Notes: a model not told the origin generated them from the sequence alone. Counted from the first letter of the stretch, positions 39,989 through 48,443 are shown. The stretch is 54,739 nucleotides of DNA from an uncultured bacterium (GCA_949293245.1 CASFCS010000009.1:1-54739), one strand, 5' to 3'. Translations and numbers: made by a program.

Positions 39989-40219
39989 TTAGTTGCGCAG
40001 TTCAGGCCCTTTAAGCACCGGTTCAATGTCAAACAGATAGTCAAGCCGCATTTTAGGAAAGAGAGAATCACGAATTTTAATTGCGCTTGTAATGGGCAGC
40101 CGCCTTTTCCCAGATAAAATGAGATAAACGCCGCTGATATGGAGGCCCAGGCACCTGGCGATGTCTTCTTTCGTATAGCCCATGCGGGCCATCTCCGCCT
40201 CTAAATTCGGATAACTCAT
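39989..40219 (-). CDS. Cro-like helix-turn-helix regulator
   Basis: 76 residues from ATG at 40219, nine bases after AAAGGA (an ATG 9 codons upstream has no RBS). LEAEMARMGYTKEDIARCLG followed by LHISGVYLILSGKRRLPITS is a Cro/C1-type HTH, and DSLFPKMRLDYLFD is the typical dimer tail. Divergent from the cI-like gene and expressed from the promoter at 40265-40293. Presumed switch to lytic development. Confidence 0.8.
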   Translation of the reverse strand: MSYPNLEAEMARMGYTKEDIARCLGLHISGVYLILSGKRRLPITSAIKIRDSLFPKMRLDYLFDIEPVLKGPELRN

Positions 40220-40264
40220 AAAATCACATCCTTTCAATTCGCTCATTCTAGCGATTCTATAAAT

Positions 40265-40293
40265 AAGATACGCTAAATTGAGCGTCTTGTCAA
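40265..40293 (-). promoter_or_regulatory. Promoter of cro-like/early operon
   Basis: Minus strand: TTGACA (40293-40288), 17 bases, TATCTT (40270-40265). Good sigma-70/A match. TAGCG-containing half-sites (TAGCG at 40249 region, CGCTA at 40271) overlap it and are likely repressor contacts. Confidence 0.8.
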
Positions 40294-40305
40294 TAGAGTT
40301 TCAGA

Positions 40306-40361
40306 AGAATTAGCGCATATTAGCGAAAATACTTGCTTGTCTCACTAATATGCGCTATTCT
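40306..40361 (+). promoter_or_regulatory. cI promoter and paired operators
   Basis: Inverted repeat AGAATTAGCGCATATTAG (40306-40323) and CTAATATGCGCTATTCT (40345-40361): near-identical arms either side of 21 bases. The right arm overlaps the -10 (TATTCT, 40356-40361) of a promoter with TTGCTT (40333-40338) at 17-bp spacing that drives the cI-like gene. Suggests autoregulation by a repressor reading AGCGC/GCGCT half-sites. Confidence 0.75.
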
Positions 40362-40380
40362 AATTGAAGAGGTGATATAT

Positions 40381-40803
40381 ATGGATCGTGAGGAACTATT
40401 AAAGGAGCTCGTAAAAGAAAAATATGGGAGCATACTGAAATTTTCAAAGGAAACTAAAATTCCAGAATCATCAATCCGAAATATTTTTACCAGAGGTTTG
40501 GACAGTGTAAATGCAGGCACATTAGTTCAAATCTGCAAGAAACTCAATGTAGACTTGGAAAGTCTAATGGATGGGGCGCTCTCTGTTAGGCCAAATATTA
40601 CAAAGGATATTGCGTGGAGAAATTATGTTAAATCTTCGCATACGTGCGACTCTATGACCGATGAGGAGTTTACTCGCATCTCCTCAGCCATATCCCAGCT
40701 GAACGAGGAGGGCCGGGAGAAAGTGGTGGAGTATGCCGAGGATCTGGCCGCCGGTGGGCGTTATAAAAAATACGATTCGGCTAACCTGGGCAATCAAGCA
40801 TAA
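40381..40803 (+). CDS. CI-like phage repressor
   Basis: 140 residues from ATG at 40381 (GAGGTG, 8 bases). Residues 5-60 are an HTH_3 domain (ILKFSKETKIPESSIRNIFT, then VNAGTLVQICKKLNVDLESL). The C-terminal part (FTRISSAISQLNEEGREKVV) is the short helical tail usual in Firmicute prophage repressors that lack a peptidase domain, so no RecA-type self-cleavage site is evident. A+T-rich relative to its neighbours. Opposes the cro-like gene. Confidence 0.85.
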   Translation: MDREELLKELVKEKYGSILKFSKETKIPESSIRNIFTRGLDSVNAGTLVQICKKLNVDLESLMDGALSVRPNITKDIAWRNYVKSSHTCDSMTDEEFTRISSAISQLNEEGREKVVEYAEDLAAGGRYKKYDSANLGNQA

Positions 40804-40956
40804 AAAATGACCCCGTCATGCGGCGCCGCATAACGGGGAACAGAAAGAAAAAAATCCGCCCCACGGCGCTGACAACACCGGGGGCGGATACCAGGAGCAG
40901 TAAACTTTGCGGGCCTACTGCTCCTCCATTTTATCATATGCGAAGGAGGAATTTCA
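40804..40956 (+). promoter_or_regulatory. Hairpin-rich leader between repressor and integrase
   Basis: Three stems in a row: CCCCGTCATGCGGC/GCCGCATAACGGGG (about 40811-40838), ATCCGCCCC/GGGGCGGAT (about 40853-40889) and GGAGCAGTA/TACTGCTCC (about 40892-40925). The first can end the repressor transcript; the A-run beside the second makes it a terminator for minus-strand transcription. The third sits just before the integrase RBS and may regulate its translation. Confidence 0.55.
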
Positions 40957-42156
40957 ATGGCGAGGAAGAGCACCCGGGCCGCTCAGGGGAGCGGTACCAT
41001 CCGTAAAAAAAGTGTCACCCGCAACGGACAGACGTATACTTACTGGGAAGCCAGGCTCACAGTGGGCACAGATCCCGGGACGGGCAAGCAGATCCAGCGG
41101 TCCTTCTCAGGGAAAACCCAAAAGGAAGTCCGGGAAAAGATGCAGGCTGCGGCAGTCGCTGTAAATGAGGGTACTTATTTTGAGCCCTCCAAAATGACAT
41201 TGGCAAGATGGTCTGAGATATGGCTCCAGGAATACACTGGCGATAAAAAATATCTGACGGTCAAGCACTACAAAGCACAGTGCAAAGCTCATATTGTCCC
41301 CAGCTTGGGAGCCTTGAAGCTGTCAGAGCTGACCACGCCGCAAATACAGGCATTTTACAACGGGCTTCTGAGATCCGGAATGGCTCCCAAAAGCGTGCGA
41401 AATATCCATGGTATTCTCACAAAGTGCTTATCTACTGCGGTCAGTGTGGAATATATCCGGGATAACCCGGCCAGCCGCGTCACCCTCCCCCGTGTGGAAA
41501 AGAAAGAAATCCGCCCGCTCACAGACGAGCAGGTAAAAGATTTTCTTCGGGTATCTGCCGGAGATGAATATGAAATCCTTTTGAAAGTGATTCTCTTTAC
41601 CGGCCTTCGGGAATCGGAGGCCATCGGGCTCACCTGGGACTGCATAGACTTCAAGGCCGGAGCGGTGAAAGTGTGCAAGCAGCTTCAGAAGCGCCCGCTG
41701 GCTGACGGCGGCTTTACTTTCGCCCCATTGAAAAACGATAAAGCCCGTATCATCAGGCCAGCTCCCTTCGTCATGGAGCTGTTAGAGCGCCGCCGCCGGG
41801 AGCAGGCTGCCCAGCGTTTAAAGGCTGGTCCCCTCTGGCAGGGCTGGACGACCAGCGAACAATACAAGACCGCCCTGGTGTTCACCACTGTGGCTGGGGG
41901 CAATCTCAGCCCTCAGACGGTGTACAATCATTATAAAAAGCTGGCCGCTCAGATTGGCGCCCCTGAGAGCCGGGTGCATGACCTGCGTCACACATTTGCA
42001 GTTCTCTCCCTCCAGAACGGCGACGACGTAAAAACCGTGCAAGGAAACCTTGGCCACGCCACCGCAGCCTTTACTCTGGATGTTTACGGCCATGTGTCGG
42101 AGCGCATGAAAGAGGACAGCGCGGCCCGGATGCAGCAATACATATTAAATCTGTAA
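40957..42156 (+). CDS. int: Tyrosine site-specific integrase
   Basis: 399 residues; ATG seven bases after AAGGAGG. N-terminal AP2-like arm-binding domain (GQTYTYWEARLTVGTDPGTG), SAM-like core-binding domain (about 78-170) and C-terminal catalytic domain with R218 (TGLRESE), K259 (PLKNDK), H341-x2-R344 (HDLRH), H367 (LGH) and nucleophile Y377 (DVYGHV). All catalytic residues are present, so it should be active. Ends about 80 bp from the tRNA-Gln 3' end, its probable target. Same family as Tn916/phage integrases of Firmicutes. Confidence 0.96.
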   Translation: MARKSTRAAQGSGTIRKKSVTRNGQTYTYWEARLTVGTDPGTGKQIQRSFSGKTQKEVREKMQAAAVAVNEGTYFEPSKMTLARWSEIWLQEYTGDKKYLTVKHYKAQCKAHIVPSLGALKLSELTTPQIQAFYNGLLRSGMAPKSVRNIHGILTKCLSTAVSVEYIRDNPASRVTLPRVEKKEIRPLTDEQVKDFLRVSAGDEYEILLKVILFTGLRESEAIGLTWDCIDFKAGAVKVCKQLQKRPLADGGFTFAPLKNDKARIIRPAPFVMELLERRRREQAAQRLKAGPLWQGWTTSEQYKTALVFTTVAGGNLSPQTVYNHYKKLAAQIGAPESRVHDLRHTFAVLSLQNGDDVKTVQGNLGHATAAFTLDVYGHVSERMKEDSAARMQQYILNL

Positions 42157-42200
42157 AGGGAAAACTCAAGGGAAAACAACATACAATAAGCAATAAAAAA

Positions 42201-42227
42201 ACCCTAGAACCGTTGCGGCTCTAGGGT
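42201..42227. terminator. Terminator between integrase and tRNA-Gln
   Basis: ACCCTAGA ... TCTAGGGT stem with an A-run before and TTTCTTT after, so it can stop transcription from both the integrase and, on the other strand, the tRNA gene. Confidence 0.85.
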
Positions 42228-42234
42228 TTCTTTA

Positions 42235-42262
42235 TGGCAGCGGGAGAAGGATTCGAACCCTC
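42235..42262. other. Candidate prophage attachment site (right end)
   Basis: The 3' end of tRNA-Gln including the encoded CCA and T-arm faces the integrase gene. Integration into this part of a tRNA, which restores an intact tRNA, is the standard behaviour of such integrases. The duplicate copy (left att) must lie outside the window, so the core cannot be fixed. Confidence 0.55.
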
Positions 42263-42308
42263 ACAAACAGAGTCAGAGTCTGTCGTGCTACCCTTACACA
42301 ATCCCGCT
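42238..42308 (-). tRNA. tRNA-Gln(CTG)
   Basis: 71 nt plus an encoded CCA (42237-42235). Acceptor AGCGGGA/TCCCGCT, D-stem GTG/CAC, anticodon stem ACAGA/TCTGT with loop CTCTGAC giving anticodon CTG, T-arm GAGGG-TTCGAAT-CCTTC. All stems pair, so it looks functional. Confidence 0.93.
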
Positions 42309-42350
42309 AGATCTGTTGTGCTCAGCGCTTTCTTGCGGAGCACGAGTGTT

Positions 42351-42379
42351 ATTATACGCAAAAGGTCCCATATTGTCAA
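42351..42379 (-). promoter_or_regulatory. Promoter of tRNA-Gln
   Basis: Minus strand: TTGACA (42379-42374), 17 bases, TATAAT (42356-42351): a perfect consensus promoter, as expected for a stable-RNA gene. Confidence 0.9.
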
Positions 42380-42415
42380 GAGCTATTTTGAAAAAATTTT
42401 TGTCTCTATTCAGCC

Positions 42416-42444
42416 TTGACATGGTGGGCTTTTTTGTGTAAAAT
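42416..42444 (+). promoter_or_regulatory. Promoter of the leuA T-box leader
   Basis: TTGACA (42416-42421), 17 bases, TAAAAT (42439-42444). Transcription would start near 42451, just before the T-box stem I. Confidence 0.85.
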
Positions 42445-42454
42445 AACTTAAAAT

Positions 42455-42728
42455 CATAACATCATAGACGCTGTGAAGAGGAAAAGACATGGTCCCTCCC
42501 GTTTCAGAGAGCCGGCGGCAGGTGCGAGCCGGCGCGGTGCTCCATGTGGATAACTGGCCTCGGAGCGCTCTGCCTGAAGCACGCCGCCAAGGGCAGGACG
42601 GATGACCCCGTTACCGGTCTGGGCCTTGTTGGAGGCCGACGAGTGTCCCCTGGGCAACCGGGGACAGAATTAGGGTGGTACCGCGTATTGTTACGCCCCT
42701 GACGTCTTGTCAGGGGCGTTTTGTTTTG
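42455..42728 (+). promoter_or_regulatory. T-box riboswitch (leucine type) with terminator
   Basis: The T-box core AGGGTGGTACCGCG is at 42672-42685. It is followed by the terminator ACGCCCCTGAC/GTCAGGGGCGT (42693-42719) and T-run. Upstream, AGAGAGCCGG ... GGTGCGAGCCGG is the distal stem I. CTC at 42559-42561, followed by GGAGC, is the likely specifier codon (Leu), agreeing with the downstream leuA. Uncharged tRNA-Leu would favour the antiterminator and allow leuA expression. Specifier placement is by pattern, not folding. Confidence 0.9.
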
Positions 42729-42764
42729 AGCCGCACCGCCACAACTGCAAAGGAGAGACACACC

Positions 42765-44465
42765 ATGAAATCAGGATGCCAGAAGTACATTCCCTTTACT
42801 CCCATCTCCCTGCCTGACCGCACCTGGCCCGACCGGCAGATCACCCAGCCCCCTGTGTGGTGCTCCGTGGACCTGCGGGACGGCAACCAGGCCCTGGTGG
42901 ACCCCATGAACCTCCAGGAGAAGCTGGAGTATTTCCACACCCTGCTGGACCTGGGCATCAAGGAGATCGAGATCGGCTTCCCCTCCGCCAGCGAGACGGA
43001 GTATGAGATCTGCCGGGAGCTCATCGACGGGGGCCACATCCCCGATGACGTGACCATCCAGGTGCTGGTCCAGGCCAGAGAGCACCTGATCCGCCGCACC
43101 TTCGAGGCCATCCAGGGGGCCAAGAACGTGATTCTCCACTTCTACAACTCCACCTCCACCCTCCAGCGGAAGGTGGTGTTCCATGCGGACATGGACGGCA
43201 TCACCAAGATCGCCACCGACGCGGCGGACCTGATCTACGAGATGTCCCAGCCCATGATCCAGGCGGGGATGAACCTGCGCTTTGAGTACTCCCCCGAGTC
43301 CTTTATGGGCACCGAGATGGACTACGCCGTGGAGATCTGCCAAGCAGTGCTGGACCACCTCCACGCCACGCCGGAGAACAAGGTGATTTTGAACCTGCCT
43401 TCCACCGTGGAGAACTGCATGCCCAACTACTTCGCCGACGAGATCGAGTACTTCATCCGCAAGCTCCCCAGCCGGGATTGCGCCATCATCTCCCTCCACC
43501 CCCACAACGACCGGGGCTGCGGCGTGGCCACGGCGGAGATGGGCCTGCTGGCGGGGGCCGAGCGCATCGAGGCCACCCTCTTTGGCAACGGCGAGCGCAC
43601 CGGCAACGTGGACATCGTCACCCTGGCCATGAACATGTGGACCCAGGGGGTGGACCCCGGCCTGGACTTCTCCGACATGAACAAGATCAAGGAGATGTAC
43701 GAGCGCACCACCAAGATGCCCGTGGGAGACCGGCAGCCCTACGCCGGCAAGCTGGTGTTCACCGCCTTCTCCGGTTCCCACCAGGACGCCATCAACAAGG
43801 GCACCCAGTGGATGGCCGAGCACGACTCGGGCTACTGGGAGGTGCCCTACCTGCCCATCGACCCCGCCGATGTGGGCCGCCAGTACGAGCCCATCATCCG
43901 CATCAACAGCCAGAGCGGCAAGGGCGGCGCGGCCTACATCATGCAGCAGAACTTCGGCTACGACCTGCCCAAGGCCATGCACCCCGAGTTCGGCGCCATT
44001 GTCCAGAAGGAGACCGAGCGTCTGGGCACCGAGCTGCTGCCCCAGCAGATCTTTGAGCTGTTCGACAAGGAGTACCTGTCCATCCCCAAGATCTATCAGC
44101 TGGAGCGCCACCGCCTCCACGAGGATGCCCGCCACGGGGTGGCAAGCGCGGTGGTGTTCGACGGCGAGGTGAGCTACCGCGGCAAGGTGATGACCGCCTC
44201 GGGCGAGGGCAACGGCCCCATCGACGCCTTCTTCAACGCCCTCCACGACCTGCCCGAGGGCCACATTGAGGGGTATGAGTTCGTGGACTACAAGGAGCAC
44301 GCCATCTCCTCCGGCTCCGACACCCAGGCGGTGTGCTACATCCACCTGAAGGACCCCAAGGGCCAGGACGTGTTCGGCGTGGGCAAGAGCCACAACATCA
44401 ACCGGGCCTCTCTGCGGGCCATCCTGTGCGCCATCAACCGCTCCCTCCTCACCGCCCAGGAGTGA
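42765..44465 (+). CDS. leuA: 2-isopropylmalate synthase (long, LeuA2 type)
   Basis: 566 residues; ATG at 42765 eight bases after AAAGGAGAG (an upstream in-frame start lies inside the T-box terminator). N-terminal TIM barrel with VDLRDGNQALVDPMN (substrate-binding DxRDG), HPHNDRGCGVATAEMGLLAG (metal-binding HxH region) and GNGERTGNVDIVTLAM. The linker and C-terminal allosteric domain include SGEGNGPIDAFFNAL. Condenses acetyl-CoA with 2-oxoisovalerate, the first committed step of leucine synthesis in the cytosol. Controlled by the Leu-type T-box directly upstream; single-gene unit ended by a strong terminator. Confidence 0.96.
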   Translation: MKSGCQKYIPFTPISLPDRTWPDRQITQPPVWCSVDLRDGNQALVDPMNLQEKLEYFHTLLDLGIKEIEIGFPSASETEYEICRELIDGGHIPDDVTIQVLVQAREHLIRRTFEAIQGAKNVILHFYNSTSTLQRKVVFHADMDGITKIATDAADLIYEMSQPMIQAGMNLRFEYSPESFMGTEMDYAVEICQAVLDHLHATPENKVILNLPSTVENCMPNYFADEIEYFIRKLPSRDCAIISLHPHNDRGCGVATAEMGLLAGAERIEATLFGNGERTGNVDIVTLAMNMWTQGVDPGLDFSDMNKIKEMYERTTKMPVGDRQPYAGKLVFTAFSGSHQDAINKGTQWMAEHDSGYWEVPYLPIDPADVGRQYEPIIRINSQSGKGGAAYIMQQNFGYDLPKAMHPEFGAIVQKETERLGTELLPQQIFELFDKEYLSIPKIYQLERHRLHEDARHGVASAVVFDGEVSYRGKVMTASGEGNGPIDAFFNALHDLPEGHIEGYEFVDYKEHAISSGSDTQAVCYIHLKDPKGQDVFGVGKSHNINRASLRAILCAINRSLLTAQE

Positions 44466-44480
44466 GAGACAAACAATCAG

Positions 44481-44530
44481 AGGTCCCCGGGGAAAGGGCA
44501 TACGCCCTTTCCCCGGGGACCTTTTTGTGT
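44481..44530. terminator. Strong terminator between leuA and hcp (convergent)
   Basis: 19-bp perfect stem AGGTCCCCGGGGAAAGGGC / GCCCTTTCCCCGGGGACCT followed by TTTTTGTGTTTTTT. Clearly serves leuA; the convergent hcp transcript also enters it. Confidence 0.92.
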
Positions 44531-44534
44531 TTTT

Positions 44535-46175
44535 TCAGTTGTGTCCGCCGAAAAAGAGGGCCAGGTCCTCCTCCACGGTGCCGATGCCGGCAATGCCGAA
44601 GTTCTCCACCAGTACCTTGGCCACATTGGGGCTGAGGAAGGCGGGGAGAGTGGGGCCCAGATGGATGTTCTTCACCCCCAGGTAGAGCAGGGCCAGCAGG
44701 ACGATGACCGCCTTCTGCTCATACCAGGCGATGTTGTACACAATGGGCAGGTCGTTGATGTCCGCCAGACCAAAGACCTCCTGGAGCTTCATGGCGATCA
44801 CCGCCAGGGAGTAGGAGTCGTTGCACTGCCCCGCGTCCAGCACCCGGGGGATGCCGCCGATGTCCCCCAGAGGGAGCTTGTTGTACTTGTACTTGGCGCA
44901 GCCCGCGGTGAGGATCACGGCGTCCTGGGGCAGAGCCTTGGCAAACTCCGTGTAGTACTCCCGGCTCCTGGCCCGGCCGTCGCACCCGGCCATGACCACG
45001 AATTTTTTGATGGCGCCGCTCTTCACGGCCTCCACCACCTTGTCCGCCAGGGAGAGCACCTGGGCGTGGGCAAAGCCCCCCACGATCTCGCCCCGCTCGA
45101 TCTCCTCCGGCGGGGCGCACTTCTTTGCGTGGGCGATGAGGGCGGAGAAGTCCTTCTCCTCCCCCACCCCGCCGGGAATATGCTTGCAGCCCGGGAAGCC
45201 GGCGGCCCCGGTGGTGTACAGCCGGTCCTTGTAGCTCTCCTTGGGGGGCACGATGCAGTTGGTGGTCATGAGGATGGGGCCATGGAAGGACTCGAACTCC
45301 TCCTTCTGCTTCCACCAGGCGTTGCCGTAATTGCCCACAAAATTGGGGTACTTCTTGAAGGCGGGGTAGTAGTGGGCGGGCAGCATCTCGGAGTGGGTAT
45401 ACACGTCCACCCCGGTGCCCTGAGTCTGCTCCAGCAGCATTTCCAGGTCCCGCAGGTCGTGGCCGGACACCAGGATACCCGGGTTGGTCCCCACGCCGAT
45501 GTTTACCTTCGTGATCTCCGGGTTTCCATAGGCCCCGGTGTTGGCGGCGTCCAGCAGAGCCATGCCCTGGACACCGTATTTGCCCGTCTCCAGGGTGAGG
45601 GCCACCAGGTCGTCGGCGGTCAGGCTGTCGTCCAGGGTGGCGGACAAGGCCCGCTGGAGGAAGGCATCCACCGCCTCGTCCTCCCGCAGCAGGGCGTTGG
45701 CGTGCTTGGTGTAGGCGGACAGACCCTTCAGCCCGTAGGTGATGAGCTCCCGCAGGGAGCGGATGTCCTCATTTTCGGTGGACAGCACCCCCACAGTCCC
45801 GGCCTTCTCCTCCCAGTCGCCCGAGCCGTCCCAGAGCGCGGCCTCGGGCAGGTCCTCCCCCTTCTCCACCCGGGGGAGCAGACCGGCCTTCACCTCCAGG
45901 GTGGAGCGGATGCGCTCCTCAATGGCCTCTTTGTCAAAATTGGCGTTGGTAATGGTGGTGAACAGGTTCAGGGTGATGAGGTGGTTGACCTCCTCCTCCA
46001 CCGGTGTCCCTTGGGTCCGCAGGGCGGTGGTGACGGCGGAGAGACCCTTTGTCACATACACCAGCAGGTCCTGCATGGCCGCCACATCGGCGGTCTTGCC
46101 GCACACACCCACCCGGGTGCAGCCGGTGCAGCCGGCAGTCTCCTGACACTGATAGCAAAACATGTTATATTCCAC
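44535..46175 (-). CDS. hcp: Hybrid cluster protein (hydroxylamine/NO reductase)
   Basis: 546 residues if GTG at 46175 (nine bases after AAGGAG) is used; the ATG four codons later at 46163 has no spaced RBS. N-terminal C7-x2-C10-x8-C19-x5-C25 is the [4Fe-4S] pattern of Hcp from strict anaerobes. Hybrid-cluster ligand regions such as [28 protein letters not shown] and [20 protein letters not shown] are intact. Cytosolic; reduces hydroxylamine and, in current views, NO to N2O. Follows a cupin gene in the same operon, near a flavodiiron protein and an Rrf2 regulator, which points to nitrosative-stress defence. Confidence 0.95.
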   Translation of the reverse strand: MEYNMFCYQCQETAGCTGCTRVGVCGKTADVAAMQDLLVYVTKGLSAVTTALRTQGTPVEEEVNHLITLNLFTTITNANFDKEAIEERIRSTLEVKAGLLPRVEKGEDLPEAALWDGSGDWEEKAGTVGVLSTENEDIRSLRELITYGLKGLSAYTKHANALLREDEAVDAFLQRALSATLDDSLTADDLVALTLETGKYGVQGMALLDAANTGAYGNPEITKVNIGVGTNPGILVSGHDLRDLEMLLEQTQGTGVDVYTHSEMLPAHYYPAFKKYPNFVGNYGNAWWKQKEEFESFHGPILMTTNCIVPPKESYKDRLYTTGAAGFPGCKHIPGGVGEEKDFSALIAHAKKCAPPEEIERGEIVGGFAHAQVLSLADKVVEAVKSGAIKKFVVMAGCDGRARSREYYTEFAKALPQDAVILTAGCAKYKYNKLPLGDIGGIPRVLDAGQCNDSYSLAVIAMKLQEVFGLADINDLPIVYNIAWYEQKAVIVLLALLYLGVKNIHLGPTLPAFLSPNVAKVLVENFGIAGIGTVEEDLALFFGGHN

Positions 46176-46197
46176 GATTGTAAACTCCTTGTGTTTT

Positions 46198-46530
46198 TTA
46201 GAATACCACGACCAGCAGCATTTTAAATCTCTCCTGGGCGTACACCGCGTGGGGGTGGCCCGCCGGCATGACGATGCACTCCCCCTCCCGCAGCAGGCGG
46301 GGCTCCCCGTCGATGGTGATCTTCCCCACCCCGTCCAGGCAGGTGACCATGGCGTCGCCCCCCGAGGCGTGGGTGCTGATCTCCTCCCCCTTGTCAAAGG
46401 CAAAGAGGGTGACGCTGACGGCGCTGTTCTGGGCCAGGGTCCTGCTGACCACCTGTCCCTCCTGGTATGCGATCTGGTCCTTTAGGACCAGAACCTCTCC
46501 CTGGCTGATATTTTTCATTTTCACGCCCAT
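46198..46530 (-). CDS. Single-domain cupin protein
   Basis: 110 residues from ATG at 46530, eight bases after AAGGAGG. Cupin motif 1 [20 protein letters not shown] (metal ligands H and E positions present) and motif 2 [18 protein letters not shown] make a one-barrel cupin_2 protein. Such cupins accompany hcp and other stress genes in anaerobes; substrate unknown. First gene of the cupin-hcp operon, 22 bp before hcp, under the promoter at 46619-46662. Confidence 0.88.
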   Translation of the reverse strand: MGVKMKNISQGEVLVLKDQIAYQEGQVVSRTLAQNSAVSVTLFAFDKGEEISTHASGGDAMVTCLDGVGKITIDGEPRLLREGECIVMPAGHPHAVYAQERFKMLLVVVF

Positions 46531-46618
46531 TGTTCCGGCCTCCTTATGTGGGTCTTGTCCCCGTGGGGGAGGCAGCAGCGCGGCCCTTCCGGCCATCTCC
46601 CCTGCCGCCTGTGGTGAG

Positions 46619-46662
46619 AGCATAACACACCTTGAGGGAGAAGTATGTTGTAAAAACAACAT
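46619..46662 (-). promoter_or_regulatory. cupin-hcp promoter with CRP/FNR-type palindrome
   Basis: Perfect palindrome ATGTTGTAAAAACAACAT except for the central six (46645-46662), with TATGCT as -10 (46624-46619) and no recognisable -35. If the -10 is right, transcription starts near 46612 and the palindrome is centred at -41.5, the class II activator position of CRP/FNR-family proteins such as HcpR. Regulator gene not in this window; identity inferred. Confidence 0.6.
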
Positions 46663-46680
46663 GCCAGATATTTCTTGCGA

Positions 46681-46725
46681 AAAAAACGTACGCCCTGTCA
46701 GATCTCCGTTCTGACAGGGCGTACG
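46681..46725 (-). terminator. Terminator of the flavodiiron gene
   Basis: 15-bp perfect stem CGTACGCCCTGTCAG / CTGACAGGGCGTACG followed, on the minus strand, by TTTTTT. Ends the rrf2-flavodiiron transcript and separates it from the cupin-hcp promoter. Confidence 0.92.
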
Positions 46726-46745
46726 ATATGCTGTTGGGGAAAAGA

Positions 46746-47951
46746 TCACTTCTTCAAATCGGCGCACAGGGCGTCGGCCAGGGCCTCCAGCTCGGCCCGC
46801 TTGGCCTCGTTGAGGGAGGAGGTGATGGTCACCTTGGGCTCCAGCACCACGGCGTCCTTCAGGCTCTCCACCTCAGCCTTCATGAGGGCGCCCGCCCGGC
46901 AGGCCCAGGTGCCGTTCTCCAGAATGGCGAAGGTGCGCTTCTGGACATTGAGGGCCTTCATGTCGGAGAGGCAGTTGTGCATCATGGGGTAGATGCCCAG
47001 GTTGTAGGTGACAGAGGCCAGCACGATGTGGCTCACCCGGAAGGTCTCGGCAATCAGGTCGGAAACGTGGGTGCGGGACACGTCGTAGAGCACCACGTCC
47101 TTCACGCCCCGGTCCGCCAGGGCGGCGGCGAGGACGTTGGCGGCGCTCTCGGTGTTGCCGTACATGGAGGCGTAGGCGATCATCACCCCCCGGCTCTCGG
47201 GCTCATACCTGCTCCACAGGTCGTACTTTTCCAGGAAATAGCCCAGATCGGTGCGCCACACGGGCCCGTGGAGGGGGCAGATCATGCGGATGTCCGCCTT
47301 CTTGGCCTTGGCCAGCAGGGCCTGGACCTGGGGGCCGAACTTGCCCACAATGTTGGTGTAGTACCGCCGGGCGTCCCGGAGCCAGCAATGGTCAAAGTCC
47401 ACCTCATCGTTGAAGAGCTTGCCGTTGAGGGCGCCGAAGGTACCGAAGGCGTCAGCGGAGAAGAGAACGCCGTCGGTGCGGTCGTAGGTCACCATCACCT
47501 CGGGCCAGTGGACCATGGGGGCGGAGAGGAAGGTCACCTGGTGGCGGCCGAAGGACTTCTCCGCCCCGTCGGTGATCTCCTCCACGCTGCGGCCCTCCAG
47601 GGACACCCCGAACTGCTTGAGAAAGCGCAGGGCGGCGGCGGAGGCCAGCACCGTCACATCGGGCCAGCGCAGCAGCACCTCTTCCACAGTGGCGGCGTGG
47701 TCGGGCTCGGCGTGGTGGATCACCAGGTAGTCCAGTGCCCGGCCCTGGAGCACATGCTCCACATTCTCAAAAAACTGACGGCCGGCGGACCAGTCCACCG
47801 CGTCAAAGAGGACGGTCTTCTCGTCCATGAGCAGATAGGCGTTGTAGGACACGCCGTTGGGAATGGGGTGGATGTTCTCAAACAGGGTCAGCCGCCGGTC
47901 GTCCGCCCCCACCCAGTAGAGGTCTTCCTTCACGTTTCGCACGCAATACAT
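46746..47951 (-). CDS. Flavodiiron protein (A-type flavoprotein, NO/O2 reductase)
   Basis: 401 residues from ATG at 47951 (MYCVRNVKEDLYWVG, the usual FprA-type start; an upstream ATG at 47978 lacks an RBS). Metallo-beta-lactamase-like diiron domain with H80-x-E82-x-D84-H85 (HHAEPDH), further ligands in APMVHWPE, FSADAFG and CPLHGPVW. The C-terminal flavodoxin domain starts near residue 255 (VMIAYASMYGNTESAA binds FMN phosphate). Detoxifies NO and/or O2 in anaerobes. Downstream of and probably co-transcribed with the Rrf2 regulator; companion to hcp. Confidence 0.95.
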   Translation of the reverse strand: MYCVRNVKEDLYWVGADDRRLTLFENIHPIPNGVSYNAYLLMDEKTVLFDAVDWSAGRQFFENVEHVLQGRALDYLVIHHAEPDHAATVEEVLLRWPDVTVLASAAALRFLKQFGVSLEGRSVEEITDGAEKSFGRHQVTFLSAPMVHWPEVMVTYDRTDGVLFSADAFGTFGALNGKLFNDEVDFDHCWLRDARRYYTNIVGKFGPQVQALLAKAKKADIRMICPLHGPVWRTDLGYFLEKYDLWSRYEPESRGVMIAYASMYGNTESAANVLAAALADRGVKDVVLYDVSRTHVSDLIAETFRVSHIVLASVTYNLGIYPMMHNCLSDMKALNVQKRTFAILENGTWACRAGALMKAEVESLKDAVVLEPKVTITSSLNEAKRAELEALADALCADLKK

Positions 47952-48017
47952 CTTCTGTTCCGTCTCCTTTTTCAGCATTTCCCCCGGCGGGCAGCCGGCG
48001 GAGCACTATATTTCTTC

Positions 48018-48443
48018 TTAATCCTGGGGGGACAGGTTCTCTTCCACGCCAAACAGCAGCCATTGCAGGGTACAGGCACACAGCTGTTTCTGAATGCCCC
48101 GCTGAATCTCCCACAGCCGGGAGTGGACGCCGCAGCGCTCCTCCTCCATCCACTGGCACCGGTACGCCGGGTCCAGGCAGGGGGCCACGGCCTCTTCGGC
48201 CTCCACCGCCCGCAGCAGGTCCCACAGACTCACCGACTCCAGCGGCGCAGACAAACGGTATCCCCCGTCGGCGCCCCGGCTGCTCTCAACCAGGCCGGCC
48301 CGCTCCAGCTTTTTGAGGATCTTATAGGTAAACTGCTTGGGCAGCTCCTCCTGCCGGCACAGCTGACCGGTGCTCATTCTCTGCCCGTGGGACAGGGCCC
48401 GCAGGATGTGCAGGGCGTAATCTGTCTCTCTGGTGATCAGCAG
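48018..48443 (-). CDS. Rrf2-family Fe-S-type transcriptional regulator, CTG start
   Basis: 141 residues when started at CTG 48443, giving LLITRETDYALHILRALSHG, the invariant Rrf2 N-terminus; the first ATG (48377) would delete half the winged helix. No ATG, GTG or TTG is available at the right place. HTH STGQLCRQEELPKQFTYKIL, then wing GADGGYRLSAP. C89, C96 and C104 fit the three [2Fe-2S] cysteines of IscR/NsrR. Likely senses NO or Fe-S stress and represses its own operon with the flavodiiron gene; an inverted repeat overlaps the -35. A sequencing or frameshift explanation of the missing ATG is less likely because the frame is intact. Confidence 0.85.
   Translation of the reverse strand: MLITRETDYALHILRALSHGQRMSTGQLCRQEELPKQFTYKILKKLERAGLVESSRGADGGYRLSAPLESVSLWDLLRAVEAEEAVAPCLDPAYRCQWMEEERCGVHSRLWEIQRGIQKQLCACTLQWLLFGVEENLSPQD

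Larger units (their letters stand above)
1..42308. mobile_element. Prophage, podovirus-like, left end outside window
   Basis: Seen: a continuous set of phage genes. It has integrase, cI/cro-like switch, recombination and replication genes, TerS/TerL/portal/protease/scaffold/capsid, tail genes, a giant polyvalent protein, and holin/endolysin cut by the window edge. All but a few genes are on the minus strand. Inferred: the right boundary is the 3' end of tRNA-Gln at about 42,235, because the integrase abuts it and ordinary chromosomal genes begin just beyond. No left attachment site or left host flank is visible, so the element exceeds 42 kb. The large portal, N4-gp56-type capsid, nozzle-like protein and absence of a tape measure, tail tube or sheath suggest a short-tailed virion. 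Confidence 0.93.

Noticed and set aside
39739-40071. 110-codon minus-strand frame overlapping the cro-like gene.
   Set aside because: Out of frame with a well-supported HTH gene, spans a hairpin and an inverted-repeat arm, and has no domain or RBS.
40381-40803. LexA-like self-cleaving CI repressor.
   Set aside because: Only an HTH and a short helical tail are encoded; there is no S24 peptidase Ser/Lys dyad or Ala-Gly cleavage site, so induction must work differently.
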